Below are positions 28,249-36,077 of a DNA stretch of 64,000 nt, piece after piece; within the stretch, counting starts at the first letter, position 1, and every line of letters starts with the position of its first letter. Both the position numbers and the translations under genes were made by a program. Origin of the DNA: Arthrobacter sp. ov118 (GTDB lineage Bacteria; Actinomycetota; Actinomycetes; Actinomycetales; Micrococcaceae); NCBI RefSeq assembly GCF_900116495.1, contig NZ_FPAY01000001.1, forward strand, positions 1 through 64,000. Direction: 5' to 3'. The notes under the pieces were generated by a model, which worked only from the letters and a program-made list of their open reading frames with translations, had not been told where the DNA came from and did not search any database.

Positions 28249-28962
28249 GTGAAGACCAGTACGCCCTCCTCCTCAATCGAGGACTACGTCAAGGTCATCT
28301 ATTCCTTCACCGAGTGGCAGCACAAACCCATCACGTCCTCGCAGCTGGCCCAGCGCCTGGGCGTCGCCAACTCCTCGGTCTCGGAGATGGTCCGCAAGCT
28401 CAAGGACCAGGGCCTCGTTGACCACAAGCCCTACAGCGCCGTGACCCTGACCAGCGACGGCACCCGGCTCGCTCTGTCCATGGTCCGGCGGCACCGGTTG
28501 ATCGAAACTTTCCTGGTCCAGGAGCTCGGCTACCGCTGGGACGAGGTCCACGATGAGGCTGAATTGCTGGAGCATGCCGTCTCGGACACCTTCATTGACC
28601 GGATGGCGGCGAAGCTCGGGAACCCGGTGCGGGACCCGCACGGCGATCCGATCCCGGCCGCGGACGGCTCCGTGGTGATGCCTGCAGCCCACCGCATGAG
28701 CGAACTCGATGACGGCCATACGGGCCGGATCACCAGGATCAGCGATGAGAACCCGGAGATCCTGCGCTACCTCGCCGCCGAGGAAATCGAGCTGGACGCC
28801 GGCGTCGTGGTGGTTGGCCGCAAACCCTTCGGCGGTCCGCTCGTGGTGCGGATCGACTCCCCCGCCGGGCCGCGCGACTTCGATCTGGCCGAGGAAGTGG
28901 CCTCGGCCCTCTGGGTCCACAGCGATGCCTCGCACGCGGGCTGCAGCGTCGAGGACCGCTAA
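28249..28962 (+). CDS. mntR: DtxR-family metal-dependent regulator (MntR-like)
   Basis: 237 residues. N-terminal winged helix (about 5-70: IEDYVKVIYSF, ITSSQLAQRLGVANSSVSEMVRKL), dimerisation domain with metal ligands (RRHRLIETFLVQELGYRWDEVHDEAELLEHAVSD in sections), and a C-terminal FeoA/SH3-like domain (about 150-230). TAGGCT at 28236-28241 ends seven bases before the GTG, so it can be transcribed as a leaderless mRNA of its own. Position next to mntH suggests manganese as effector; an IdeR-type iron role is the alternative. Confidence 0.87.
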   Translation: MKTSTPSSSIEDYVKVIYSFTEWQHKPITSSQLAQRLGVANSSVSEMVRKLKDQGLVDHKPYSAVTLTSDGTRLALSMVRRHRLIETFLVQELGYRWDEVHDEAELLEHAVSDTFIDRMAAKLGNPVRDPHGDPIPAADGSVVMPAAHRMSELDDGHTGRITRISDENPEILRYLAAEEIELDAGVVVVGRKPFGGPLVVRIDSPAGPRDFDLAEEVASALWVHSDASHAGCSVEDR

Positions 28963-29412
28963 GTGAAGGAGGCCCTCGACGTACGCCAAGCCGCCCCGCG
29001 CCCCGGGGTGCCGGGCTGGAAGGCCTGGACCGCCGTCGCCGTCGGCGGCCTGATCGGCACTGAACTGCGGTTCGGCGCCGGGCTGCTGTTCCCCGAAAGC
29101 GCCGGCGAGGTGCCATGGACCACGCTGGCGATCAACGTGGCCGGGAGCTTCGTCCTGGCCACTCTGACCACCATCTGGATCGCGCGGCCCAAGACCGCCT
29201 TCTGGCTGCGGGCCGGCATCGGCCCCGGCGTGCTGGGCTCCTTCACCACCTTTTCGGCGCTCGTTCTGGCGATTGACCAACAGATCCACGCCGGCCTCCA
29301 TACCATCTGGCTGACCTACCTCGGGCTCTCCCTGGTCCTGGGCCTGGGCGCCGCGGCCGCCGGCTGGAAGACGGGCAAGGCGATCGCCGACCTCCGCGGG
29401 GGTGCCCAGTGA
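28963..29412 (+). CDS. crcB: Fluoride channel CrcB/Fluc, first of a pair
   Basis: 149 residues from GTG immediately after the mntR stop. Four hydrophobic segments; GGLIGTELRFGAG near the N-terminus and GSFTTFSALVLAI in TM3 (the TTFS fluoride-path motif) are diagnostic. Paired crcB genes code for antiparallel Fluc heterodimers, which export fluoride. Its stop overlaps the second crcB start. No fluoride riboswitch is seen upstream. Confidence 0.92.
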   Translation: MKEALDVRQAAPRPGVPGWKAWTAVAVGGLIGTELRFGAGLLFPESAGEVPWTTLAINVAGSFVLATLTTIWIARPKTAFWLRAGIGPGVLGSFTTFSALVLAIDQQIHAGLHTIWLTYLGLSLVLGLGAAAAGWKTGKAIADLRGGAQ

Positions 29413-29780
29413 TGACCGCGCTCCTGGTGGGCGTGTTTGGTGTGACAGGTGCCCTCCTGCGGTTTGGCGTCGACTCTTTCTTTGCCCACCACCAGGGCAC
29501 CCGCCCGCACTGGCCGTGGGCGACGCTGGCGGTCAACATCGCGGGATCGTTCATCATCGGCTGGTCCGTGGGCCTGACCGGCCACCTGGAGCTGGGCGCA
29601 GACTGGCATGCCGGGATCGCGACCGGACTGGCGGGCGGGCTGACCACCTTCAGCTCGTGGAGCACCGCCACGGTGCGCCTGGTCAGCGAAACGCGCTACC
29701 GCGCGGCGGTGCTCAACGTCGGGTCGAATCTCCTCACCGGCCTCGCGGCGGCGGCCCTCGGACTCCTCCTCGCCGGCTAG
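29412..29780 (+). CDS. crcB: Fluoride channel CrcB/Fluc, second of a pair
   Basis: 122 residues from ATG 29412, overlapping the previous stop as TGATG; a GTG three bases earlier is also in frame. GVTGALLRFGVDSFF and GLAGGLTTFSSWSTATVRL are the family motifs in TM1 and TM3. Charge distribution differs from the first copy, as expected for an opposite-topology partner. Confidence 0.92.
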   Translation: MTALLVGVFGVTGALLRFGVDSFFAHHQGTRPHWPWATLAVNIAGSFIIGWSVGLTGHLELGADWHAGIATGLAGGLTTFSSWSTATVRLVSETRYRAAVLNVGSNLLTGLAAAALGLLLAG

Positions 29781-29824
29781 GGACCCCGGCTCCGCCGCCG
29801 CCGTCGTTCCCGTATCGTTGAAGG

Positions 29825-30196
29825 ATGGTTACCCGACGTGAAGCAGCCCAAATCCTCGACATTCCGCTGGAGATGGCGAACCGTCACGGCCTCCCTTCCC
29901 GCCTCACCGAGGCAGAGCTGGGCGATCTGCTGGACAATCCCCCGGCCTGGCTTGTGCAGTCCAAGGCGAACCGGACCGGCAAGCGTCCCGTCTGGGTCCA
30001 GCTCACGTGCGCTGTCTGCGGATTCTCGGAAGCGGCCCGGCCCAAGAAATGGTGGCCGGATTTCACCTACGTCTGCTGCGCCCACCATGAAGCCCGCGAC
30101 ATCCCGCCCCTCGGCCCCGGGCTCGTGCGCAGTGTGTACGACGGCGTCGGCAGCCGCTTCGCAGGCATCGTGGACGCCGCGGTTCCCGAGGCGTAA
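29825..30196 (+). CDS. Conserved small protein with zinc-ribbon-like cysteines
   Basis: 123 residues. The first half is helical (TRREAAQILDIPLEMANRHG, LTEAELGDLLDNPPAWLVQS); the second has CAVCGF and YVCCAHH, four or five potential zinc ligands around ARPKKWWPDF. I recall similar actinobacterial proteins only as uncharacterised. TATCGT six bases before the ATG indicates a leaderless mRNA. No partner gene hints at function; nucleic-acid binding would be a guess. Confidence 0.7.
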   Translation: MVTRREAAQILDIPLEMANRHGLPSRLTEAELGDLLDNPPAWLVQSKANRTGKRPVWVQLTCAVCGFSEAARPKKWWPDFTYVCCAHHEARDIPPLGPGLVRSVYDGVGSRFAGIVDAAVPEA

Positions 30197-30243
30197 CTTA
30201 GAAAGAGGGGCTACTCCGGGCCCCTGCCGCGAGGGAGAGCACC

Positions 30244-30378
30244 ATGCCTGACAAGACGCCGCACCAGAGCACGTCGAAGAAGTCGGTTAAAACCATCAAG
30301 GAAAAACGGGCCGAGAAGAAGGCGAAGCACGTCGACGACGCCCACACCGACCCGGTGGCCCACATCAAGAAGCGCTGA
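30244..30378 (+). CDS. 44-residue lysine-rich small protein
   Basis: The ORF reads MPDKTPHQSTSKKSVKTIKE then KRAEKKAKHVDDAHTDPVAH and IKKR. GGGAG lies nine bases before the ATG, and a strong terminator follows the stop, both in favour of a real gene. It is highly charged, with KEKRAEKKAKH in the middle, and has no membrane segment. Similar short basic proteins occur in Arthrobacter relatives as far as I recall; function unknown. Confidence 0.65.
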   Translation: MPDKTPHQSTSKKSVKTIKEKRAEKKAKHVDDAHTDPVAHIKKR

Positions 30379-30382
30379 ACCC

Positions 30383-30418
30383 CCAGGGGGCCGGAAGCCG
30401 TGGCTTCCGGCCCCCTGG
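30383..30418 (+). terminator. Intrinsic terminator after the 44-residue gene
   Basis: CCAGGGGGCCGGAAGCC (30383-30399) is fully complementary to GGCTTCCGGCCCCCTGG (30402-30418); the real loop is made by the innermost bases. ATTCCTTCC follows. Confidence 0.8.
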
Positions 30419-30624
30419 CATTCCTTCCGGCATGACGGCTCACCCACAACGGATGATGCAGCCGCCCCTGCTTGGCGCTTTAGTGGTCTTGAGATCCATG
30501 TCGTTCAGAATGAGCGCGGCGCGCCGGGAATCACCCGACGCGGGTGGTGACGCCGCTGCAGGGGGCGTCCACACTAGGACCAGCGCGCCGAACAGCGCGC
30601 TCGAATCAGACCGGAGGCATGCCA

Positions 30625-31098
30625 GTGACAACCACACCGGAGACTGAGGCCCACGGGCCGGTCGACTTCGTACTCCTCGAGTTCCCCTTGGAGGGACTGA
30701 CGGGACGCGCGAGCGAGGAAATGGTCAAGCTTATCGAACAGGGCGTGATCCGGCTCTTCGATCTCCTCGTCGTCATGAAGAACGAGGACGGCACCGTCGA
30801 GGTGCTCGAACTTACCGACCCCACCGGTCCGGCGGCGTCGTTCTCCTATTTCGACGGCGCGCGGTCCGGGCTCTTGGGCGATGACGACATCGCCGAGGCG
30901 ACCGCCGCGGTCCAGCCAGGGACGGTCGCGGCGCTCATTGTCTACGAGAACATCTGGGCCGCACCCTTCGTCGCGGCCGTCCGCGAAAGCGGAGGCGAGC
31001 TCATCGCGAGTACGCGGATCCCTGCGCCTGACGTGATGGAAGCGCTGGACGCCCTCGAAGCCCAAGATGCCGCGCAGCAGCAGGAGACCGGCACCTAA
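30625..31098 (+). CDS. DUF6325-like family protein
   Basis: GTG 30625 is chosen because CGGAGG (30612-30617) lies seven bases ahead; the ATG at 30619 would be too close. The 157 residues show GPVDFVLLEFPLEG, IRLFDLLVVMKNEDG and VAALIVYENIWAAPF, the pattern I recall for DUF6325, a compact alpha/beta domain of unknown function found with SHOCT proteins. The next gene is a SHOCT protein 53 bases on, so the pair is probably one unit. Confidence 0.7.
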   Translation: MTTTPETEAHGPVDFVLLEFPLEGLTGRASEEMVKLIEQGVIRLFDLLVVMKNEDGTVEVLELTDPTGPAASFSYFDGARSGLLGDDDIAEATAAVQPGTVAALIVYENIWAAPFVAAVRESGGELIASTRIPAPDVMEALDALEAQDAAQQQETGT

Positions 31099-31151
31099 GC
31101 GCCGCATAAGAGGGGCACGGCGCACAAGAACAGATGTGAGAGGGAAGAATT

Positions 31152-31472
31152 ATGGGACTTATCAGGGGAATGGCGCGGACGGCTGTCGTGGCCGGAACGG
31201 CGAGTGCGGTCAGTGGCCGGGTCCAGCGCAGGCAGGCCAACAAGTTCGCCGAGAAGGACGCCGCCACCGCGGCAAAACAACAGGAGGCCTACGACCAGCA
31301 GATGAGCCAGCAGCAACCGGCATATCAGCAGCCGGCGCCGGCTCCACAAGCCGCAGGCGGCATCAGCGATGAAGAACTCCAGCAGCTCAAGGAGCTCGGA
31401 GCATTGAGGGAGCAAGGGATCCTCACCGACGAAGAGTTCGCAGCCCAGAAAGCGAAGATCCTGCGGACGTGA
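31152..31472 (+). CDS. SHOCT domain protein
   Basis: 106 residues. The N-terminus is a Gly/Ala-rich weakly hydrophobic helix (MGLIRGMARTAVVAGTASAV), the middle is Gln-rich with QQPAYQQPAPAP, and the C-terminal 33 residues (ISDEELQQLKELGALREQGI and ILTDEEFAAQKAKIL) form a textbook SHOCT domain, a short oligomerisation motif. It follows the DUF6325-like gene. Function unknown. Confidence 0.82.
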   Translation: MGLIRGMARTAVVAGTASAVSGRVQRRQANKFAEKDAATAAKQQEAYDQQMSQQQPAYQQPAPAPQAAGGISDEELQQLKELGALREQGILTDEEFAAQKAKILRT

Positions 31473-31525
31473 CGGCCGCCACCGACGGAGCGGACGACGA
31501 CGGGGACGGCGCGACCCGGATAACA

Positions 31526-31571
31526 AGAAAAGGTGGGGGAAGTGTCCGAGGACGCTTCCCCCACCTTTTCT
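31526..31571. terminator. Bidirectional terminator between the SHOCT gene and ssrA
   Basis: AGAAAAGGTGGGGGAAG (31526-31542) pairs perfectly with CTTCCCCCACCTTTTCT (31555-31571); GTCC/GGAC extends the stem inside the loop. T-runs at both ends serve the convergent SHOCT gene and tmRNA gene. Confidence 0.88.
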
Positions 31572-31578
31572 GCGGGGT

Positions 31579-31947
31579 TGGTGGAGATGGGGGGAATTGA
31601 ACCCCCGTCCGATGTCGTGTTGTCAGGGCTTCTCCGGGCGCAGTTTGCGTTGGATTTTCTCGGCCCCAGCCATGCTGCAAACAGCTGGCTGATCCGGGCC
31701 CAGTCATCTAAGAGTCCCGTTTGCCCCGATGACGGAGGCAAACAGCAGTGGCTATTTAAATGACGCCAGGATCCGGGGCAATAGCAACCTCGGGCTGACG
31801 GACTGTCTTACTGCTTAGGCAGCGAGAGCGAAGTCAGTGCGTTTTGATTCGGCACTTATTGGTTTGCAGACAGCGTTAACGAGATAATTCTGCATCCTCG
31901 GCCCGCTTCACCTGTCGCGACTAACATCGTCGAAACCGATCATCCCC
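31579..31947 (-). ncRNA. ssrA: Transfer-messenger RNA (tmRNA)
   Basis: On the minus strand the RNA begins GGGGATGATCGGTTTCGAC (from 31947) and ends GGTTCAATTCCCCCCATCTCC plus ACCA (to 31579). GGGGATG pairs with CATCTCC to form the tRNA-like acceptor stem, and GGACGGGGGTTCAATTCCCCC is the T arm. The tag frame is at 31815-31853 (minus): AESKRTDFALAA then TAA, ending in the LAA degradation signal. About 369 nt. It rescues ribosomes stalled on broken mRNAs together with SmpB, whose gene lies just upstream. Confidence 0.95.
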
Positions 31948-32109
31948 GTATTTTTTTATCAATTTTCTTTCTAGCACCAGGCTGGCCTTCCGCGGAATCC
32001 GCGCAATCCCCTCCCGGACTACCCATCATAACGCACCCCGGGGCAGAATCATTCCCGCGTGTCCGGAACGGCGGCTGCGCCTGGCTGGAGTCGCGAACCC
32101 GGCTGCCCT

Positions 32110-32580
32110 CTAGCGGCGGTTGCGTTCGCGCATGACCCGCAGGGCCTCGCGCTTGTCCTGCTGTTCGCGCAGCGTCTGGCGCTTGTCGTATTCCTTCTTG
32201 CCCCGGGCGACGCCGATTTCCACCTTCGCCCGGCCGTCCAGGAAGTACAGCTGCAGCGGCACGATCGTGAACCCGGATTCCCGGATCTTGTGGGAGATCT
32301 TCGTGAGCTCCTCGCGGTGCAACAGCAGCTTGCGGCGGCGGCGTGCGGCATGGTTGGTCCAGCTCCCCTGGTGGTATTCGGGGATGTGGATGCCCTCCAT
32401 CCACAGCTCGTCGTTGTAGAAGGTGCAGAAACCGTCCACCATCGAGGCATGGCCCTCGCGCAGGGACTTGACTTCCGTGCCCATCAGCGCGATGCCGGCC
32501 TCGTACGTGTCAAGGATGTGGTAGTCGTGCCGGGCCTTGCGGTTGGTGGCCACTACCTTACGGCCACTTTCTTTGGGCAC
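32110..32580 (-). CDS. smpB: SsrA-binding protein
   Basis: GTG 32580 (AGGAG eight bases ahead) gives 156 residues, the normal SmpB size; the frame from 32616 is longer than needed. RKARHDYHILDTYEAGIAL, GTEVKSLREGHASM, HIPEYHQGSW and the C-terminal basic tail KKEYDKRQTLREQQDKREA are family hallmarks. SmpB delivers tmRNA to the empty A site. It sits 162 bases upstream of ssrA on the same strand. Confidence 0.95.
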   Translation of the reverse strand: MPKESGRKVVATNRKARHDYHILDTYEAGIALMGTEVKSLREGHASMVDGFCTFYNDELWMEGIHIPEYHQGSWTNHAARRRRKLLLHREELTKISHKIRESGFTIVPLQLYFLDGRAKVEIGVARGKKEYDKRQTLREQQDKREALRVMRERNRR

Positions 32581-32697
32581 GGTAGGACTCCTCGGTTTAG
32601 TTCGTGGTTCACTCACTCCGGCCGTGTGGTGCGGAGTCTTTCCAGTTTACGGCAGGGCCGCAGCCGCCGCGGCTGGCGGATGGGCAGCCGGCCCGGG

Positions 32698-34098
32698 CTA
32701 CAGCAGGGTCATGGGGTCCACGGCGCGGCCGTTGAGCCAGGTCTCGAAGTGCGCGTGGCACCCGGTGGAGTTGCCGGTGGTTCCCGAGTAAGCGATCAGC
32801 TGCCCCTGTTCAACGTGCTGGCCGACCGAGACCGTCACGGAAGTGTTGTGGTAGTAGATCGTGGTCAGCGAGTTGCCCTGGACCACACCGTGGGAAATCT
32901 TCACCCGGTTGCCGCCGCCGTCGTTGCCCCAACCGGCCGAGAAGACGGTGCCGGCGGCCGCGGCATAGACGGGCGTGCCGCAGGTCGCGCCGAAGTCGAG
33001 GCCGGTGTGCATGTAGCCACCGGTGCCGTAGAAGTCGATGGTGCCCGGCGGCGTCGCGCGCCAACCGAATCCGGACGTGATGGGGATGCTGGCCGCGAAC
33101 GGGTGCCGCAGGCCGAACGCCGAGGGCGGTCCCTGCACCGGGACGTACGGCTGGACGGCCTGCCCCCGAGCCCGGGCGGCGGCCGCCGCGGCTGCGGCGA
33201 TGCGCCGCTGCTCAGCTTCCCAGGCTTCCCGGAGCTTCCGGTCCCGTTCGGCGATTTCCGCGGCCACGGCGTCCTGCTGGGCCTTGACCTGGGCGAGCTG
33301 TTTTTGGATGCCGGGCTTGGCGGCCTGGAGTTGGGCGTCGAGCCGCGTGGTGTCGGCAATGAGCTTGTCCACCGCGGCCTTCTTGGCTTCGGCCTCGTCG
33401 CGCGCGGCCTTTTCCCGCGCCAGCGCGGCGTCGGCCTTCGCCTTAAGCTCCGTGATCTCAGCTTCGACGGCGGCCAGCCGGGCTTGGGCGTTGACGTTGG
33501 TGGCGTTTTGCTGGGTGAGCTTGTCCATCGCAGAGTTCTGGCTGCGCAGGGCCTGGTCCGCGAGGTCGATGGTGTCCGTCAGGCTGCCACCCTGATTCGA
33601 GCCGAAAAACAGGGAAAGGTTGGACGGGACGCCGCCGGACTTGTACGCCTGGGTGGCGATCTGGCCGATCAGCTTCCGGGTGTCCGCGATCTTTTGCTTG
33701 TCCGAATCAAGCTGCTGGGTGATCTTTGCCTTGTTCTGCTGTGCCAGATCCACGCGGGCCGCGAGGGCCTCCACTTCCTGGACCGCTACGGCCACGCGGC
33801 CCTGGGCGTCCGAGAGCGCCTGCTGGGCGGCGGGAAGCTGCCCCTGGTACAGGACCAGGTCTGCCGCGGCCTTGGAGATCTTGGCATCGACGAACTCAAG
33901 GGAGTCCTGGACCCGGGCCGCCTGGTCCCGGAGCGCGGCCTGCTGGTCCTCCAGGCTGTCTGCGAATGCCACCGGCGCCGACGCGCCCATGCTTCCCGCG
34001 AGGACCAAAGCCAGGGTGGCGCTGACCATCCGGCTGCGGCGTCCCACCAGGCGGGCCCGGAGCGAGTGCCGGAGGGGGCGGCGGGTCATGGGTGTCAT
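32698..34098 (-). CDS. Secreted M23 peptidase with coiled coil, EnvC/RipC-like partner of FtsEX
   Basis: ATG 34098 (AAGGGA upstream) gives 466 residues. Signal peptide 1-46 (cleavage after APVAFA), long coiled coil about 48-300 (SLEDQQAALRDQAARVQDSL start, many Ala/Gln/Lys heptads), a Pro/Arg linker with RGQAVQPYVPVQG, and a C-terminal LytM domain about 345-465 with HTGLDFGATCGTPVYAA (HxxxD) and CHAHFE (HxH). All zinc ligands look intact, so it may cut peptidoglycan itself. It directly follows ftsX, and FtsEX usually activates such coiled-coil hydrolases at the septum. Confidence 0.87.
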   Translation of the reverse strand: MTPMTRRPLRHSLRARLVGRRSRMVSATLALVLAGSMGASAPVAFADSLEDQQAALRDQAARVQDSLEFVDAKISKAAADLVLYQGQLPAAQQALSDAQGRVAVAVQEVEALAARVDLAQQNKAKITQQLDSDKQKIADTRKLIGQIATQAYKSGGVPSNLSLFFGSNQGGSLTDTIDLADQALRSQNSAMDKLTQQNATNVNAQARLAAVEAEITELKAKADAALAREKAARDEAEAKKAAVDKLIADTTRLDAQLQAAKPGIQKQLAQVKAQQDAVAAEIAERDRKLREAWEAEQRRIAAAAAAAARARGQAVQPYVPVQGPPSAFGLRHPFAASIPITSGFGWRATPPGTIDFYGTGGYMHTGLDFGATCGTPVYAAAAGTVFSAGWGNDGGGNRVKISHGVVQGNSLTTIYYHNTSVTVSVGQHVEQGQLIAYSGTTGNSTGCHAHFETWLNGRAVDPMTLL

Positions 34099-34124
34099 AT
34101 ACAGTCCCTTTTCGGTGCGCAAAG

Positions 34125-35039
34125 CTAGACCCGCAAGTATCGGCGGAGGGTCAGCAGGGAGGAAATTCCGGCCAGGACGACGCCCAGGCCAATCAGGGCG
34201 GGCGCCAGGATCAAGGTCTGCCCGGGCGAGATGAACGCGGTGTCCGGATACTGCTTGGCCATCACGTCGCCGAGGAAGAAGTGCGCCACGGCCCAGAGGG
34301 TGCCGGAGGCCAGGGCCGCCCCGATCACCGCGGCGATGACGCCTTCAAGAATGAACGGGAGCTGGATGACCATCTTGGAGGCCCCCACGAGCCGCATGAT
34401 GCCCGTTTCGCGGCGGCGGCTGAACGCCGAGAGCCGGATGGTAGTGGCGATGAGCAGTATCGCGCAGATGATCATGACGCCCGCTATGCTCACAGCCACC
34501 AAAGACGCCGCGTTCATGGCCGAGAACAGCTTCTCCAGGAGTTGGCGCTGGTCGATCACTGTCTCCACGCCGGCCTGCGAGGAGAAGGTCTCGCTGATGA
34601 TCTCGTACTTCTGCGGGTCCTTCATGTTGATCCGGAACGAGGCCGGAAGCTGGTCCGGGGTCACGGAATCAACGATCGGGGAATTGGAGAACTGCTCCTT
34701 GAAGTGCTTGTAGGCGTCGTCTTTGGACTCGTACTGGAAGTCGTTGACGTACTGGGCCACCGCAGGCGACTGCAGGAGCGTGCGCAGGTTCTGTTCCTGC
34801 TCCGGCGTCGCCGGGCCGGTGGCGCAGCCGGGCGCCGTCGAACCGTCACTGCAGAGGAAGATGGCCACCTGGACTTTGTCGTACCAGTAGCCCTTCATCT
34901 GGTTGATCTGCAGCTGCAGCATGCCGGCGGCGCCGACGAAGGTCAGGGACACAAAGGTCACCAGGATGACGGAGATGACCATGGACAGGTTGCGGCGCAG
35001 GCCGCTGCCGATCTCGCCGAGGATGAATGCGAGCCTCAC
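34125..35039 (-). CDS. ftsX: Cell division permease-like protein FtsX
   Basis: 304 residues with a cytoplasmic N-terminus (MRLAFILGEIGSGLRRNLSM), TM1 near 20-45, a large extracellular domain (about 50-175) containing a cysteine pair (CSDGSTAPGC), and three C-terminal TM segments. The LSAFSRRRETGIMRLVGASK loop is the FtsX signature that couples to the ATPase. It overlaps ftsE by four bases and precedes the M23 peptidase gene by 26 bases, so FtsE-FtsX-hydrolase is one operon. Confidence 0.93.
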   Translation of the reverse strand: MRLAFILGEIGSGLRRNLSMVISVILVTFVSLTFVGAAGMLQLQINQMKGYWYDKVQVAIFLCSDGSTAPGCATGPATPEQEQNLRTLLQSPAVAQYVNDFQYESKDDAYKHFKEQFSNSPIVDSVTPDQLPASFRINMKDPQKYEIISETFSSQAGVETVIDQRQLLEKLFSAMNAASLVAVSIAGVMIICAILLIATTIRLSAFSRRRETGIMRLVGASKMVIQLPFILEGVIAAVIGAALASGTLWAVAHFFLGDVMAKQYPDTAFISPGQTLILAPALIGLGVVLAGISSLLTLRRYLRV

Positions 35040-35884
35040 GCCTGGCCCTCCTCTGCGGTGCGGAGCTCGGCTCGTGAACCGGCGCGCCTATCGGCCCTGG
35101 GCGGGACGACGGGAGGGGCGACGGCGGGAGGGGCGACGGTGGGAGGTTCGTCCCGGCCGCTGGCGTCGCGCAGGCGGCGCGACTGGCCCACCACCGGAAT
35201 CATGGAGGTGTAGAGGGCCCTGGCCTCGTCGCGGATCACGACGCCGTTCTGCAGTTCCACCACCCGTTTGCGCATCTCGTTGACGATGTCGTCGTCGTGC
35301 GTGGCCATGACCACGGTGGTGCCGTTCTGGTTGATTTTGTCCAGCACGCCCATGATGCCCATGGAGGTGGTGGGGTCCAGGTTGCCGGTGGGCTCGTCGG
35401 CCAGCAGGATGCCGGGCTTGTTCACGACGGCGCGGGCGATCGCCACGCGCTGCTGCTCGCCGCCGGAGAGTTCGTGCGGGAGGCGGTTTTCCTTGCCTTC
35501 CAGGCCCACCGTCTTGAGGACCTCGGGGACGGTGTCGCGGATAACGCTGCGGCTCTTGCCGATGACCTGCATGGCGAAGGCGACGTTGGCGAAGACAGTC
35601 TTTTGCGGCAGCAGGCGGAAGTCCTGGAAGACGACGCCGATGCCGCGGCGCAGGCGCGGCACGCGCCAGCTGGAAATGTTGGCGACGTTCTGGCCGGCGA
35701 CGTACACAGCCCCGGAGGAGGCGCGGTCCTCCTTGAGGACCAGGCGCAGGAAGGTCGACTTGCCGGAGCCGGAGGCGCCGACAAGGAAGGCGAATTCGCC
35801 ACGGTCGATCTCAAGGTTGATCGAATCCAGCGCCGGCTGCGCCTTCTGGTCATAGACCTTGGTGACATTTTCGAAACGGATCAT
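35036..35884 (-). CDS. ftsE: Cell division ATP-binding protein FtsE with long C-terminal tail
   Basis: ATG 35884 starts MIRFENVTKVYD, the normal FtsE start; 282 residues. Walker A GASGSGKST, Q-loop VFQDFRLLP, signature LSGGEQQR, Walker B ILLADEPTGNLD and switch ATHDDDIV are intact. The catalytic core ends near residue 229 as in other FtsE proteins; the last ~53 residues are a Pro/Val/Arg-rich tail (PPTVAPPAVAPPVVPP) coded partly by a 15-bp tandem repeat. The ATPase drives FtsX to switch on septal hydrolases. A TATAGT at 35980-35985 may be the -10. Confidence 0.93.
   Translation of the reverse strand: MIRFENVTKVYDQKAQPALDSINLEIDRGEFAFLVGASGSGKSTFLRLVLKEDRASSGAVYVAGQNVANISSWRVPRLRRGIGVVFQDFRLLPQKTVFANVAFAMQVIGKSRSVIRDTVPEVLKTVGLEGKENRLPHELSGGEQQRVAIARAVVNKPGILLADEPTGNLDPTTSMGIMGVLDKINQNGTTVVMATHDDDIVNEMRKRVVELQNGVVIRDEARALYTSMIPVVGQSRRLRDASGRDEPPTVAPPAVAPPVVPPRADRRAGSRAELRTAEEGQA
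35111..35146 (-). repeat. 15-bp tandem repeat in the ftsE tail
   Basis: GGGAGGGGCGACGGC (plus 35111-35125), GGGAGGGGCGACGGT (35126-35140) and a partial third copy code for the VAPPAVAPP part of the FtsE tail. Confidence 0.75.
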
Positions 35885-36077
35885 GGCCCTTAGTACCCTG
35901 CAGGACGAGGCCGCGGGGGCCCGGTTCTGCTGCCGGCGCAAGGGCTTTCGTTTGGGGGAAGTAGAGCTCCGGCCCCTCGACTATACGCACGGGTAACGGC
36001 CGATCGGCCGGAACGGCGGGGCGTGTCGCGCGATTGTCAGGTACCTCTCAGCCCGGCCGATTTGTCGGGCGCGGGGC

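Noticed and set aside
28900..28965. Fluoride riboswitch before the crcB pair
   Set aside because: The crcB start abuts the mntR stop, leaving no room, and no such motif is seen inside mntR.
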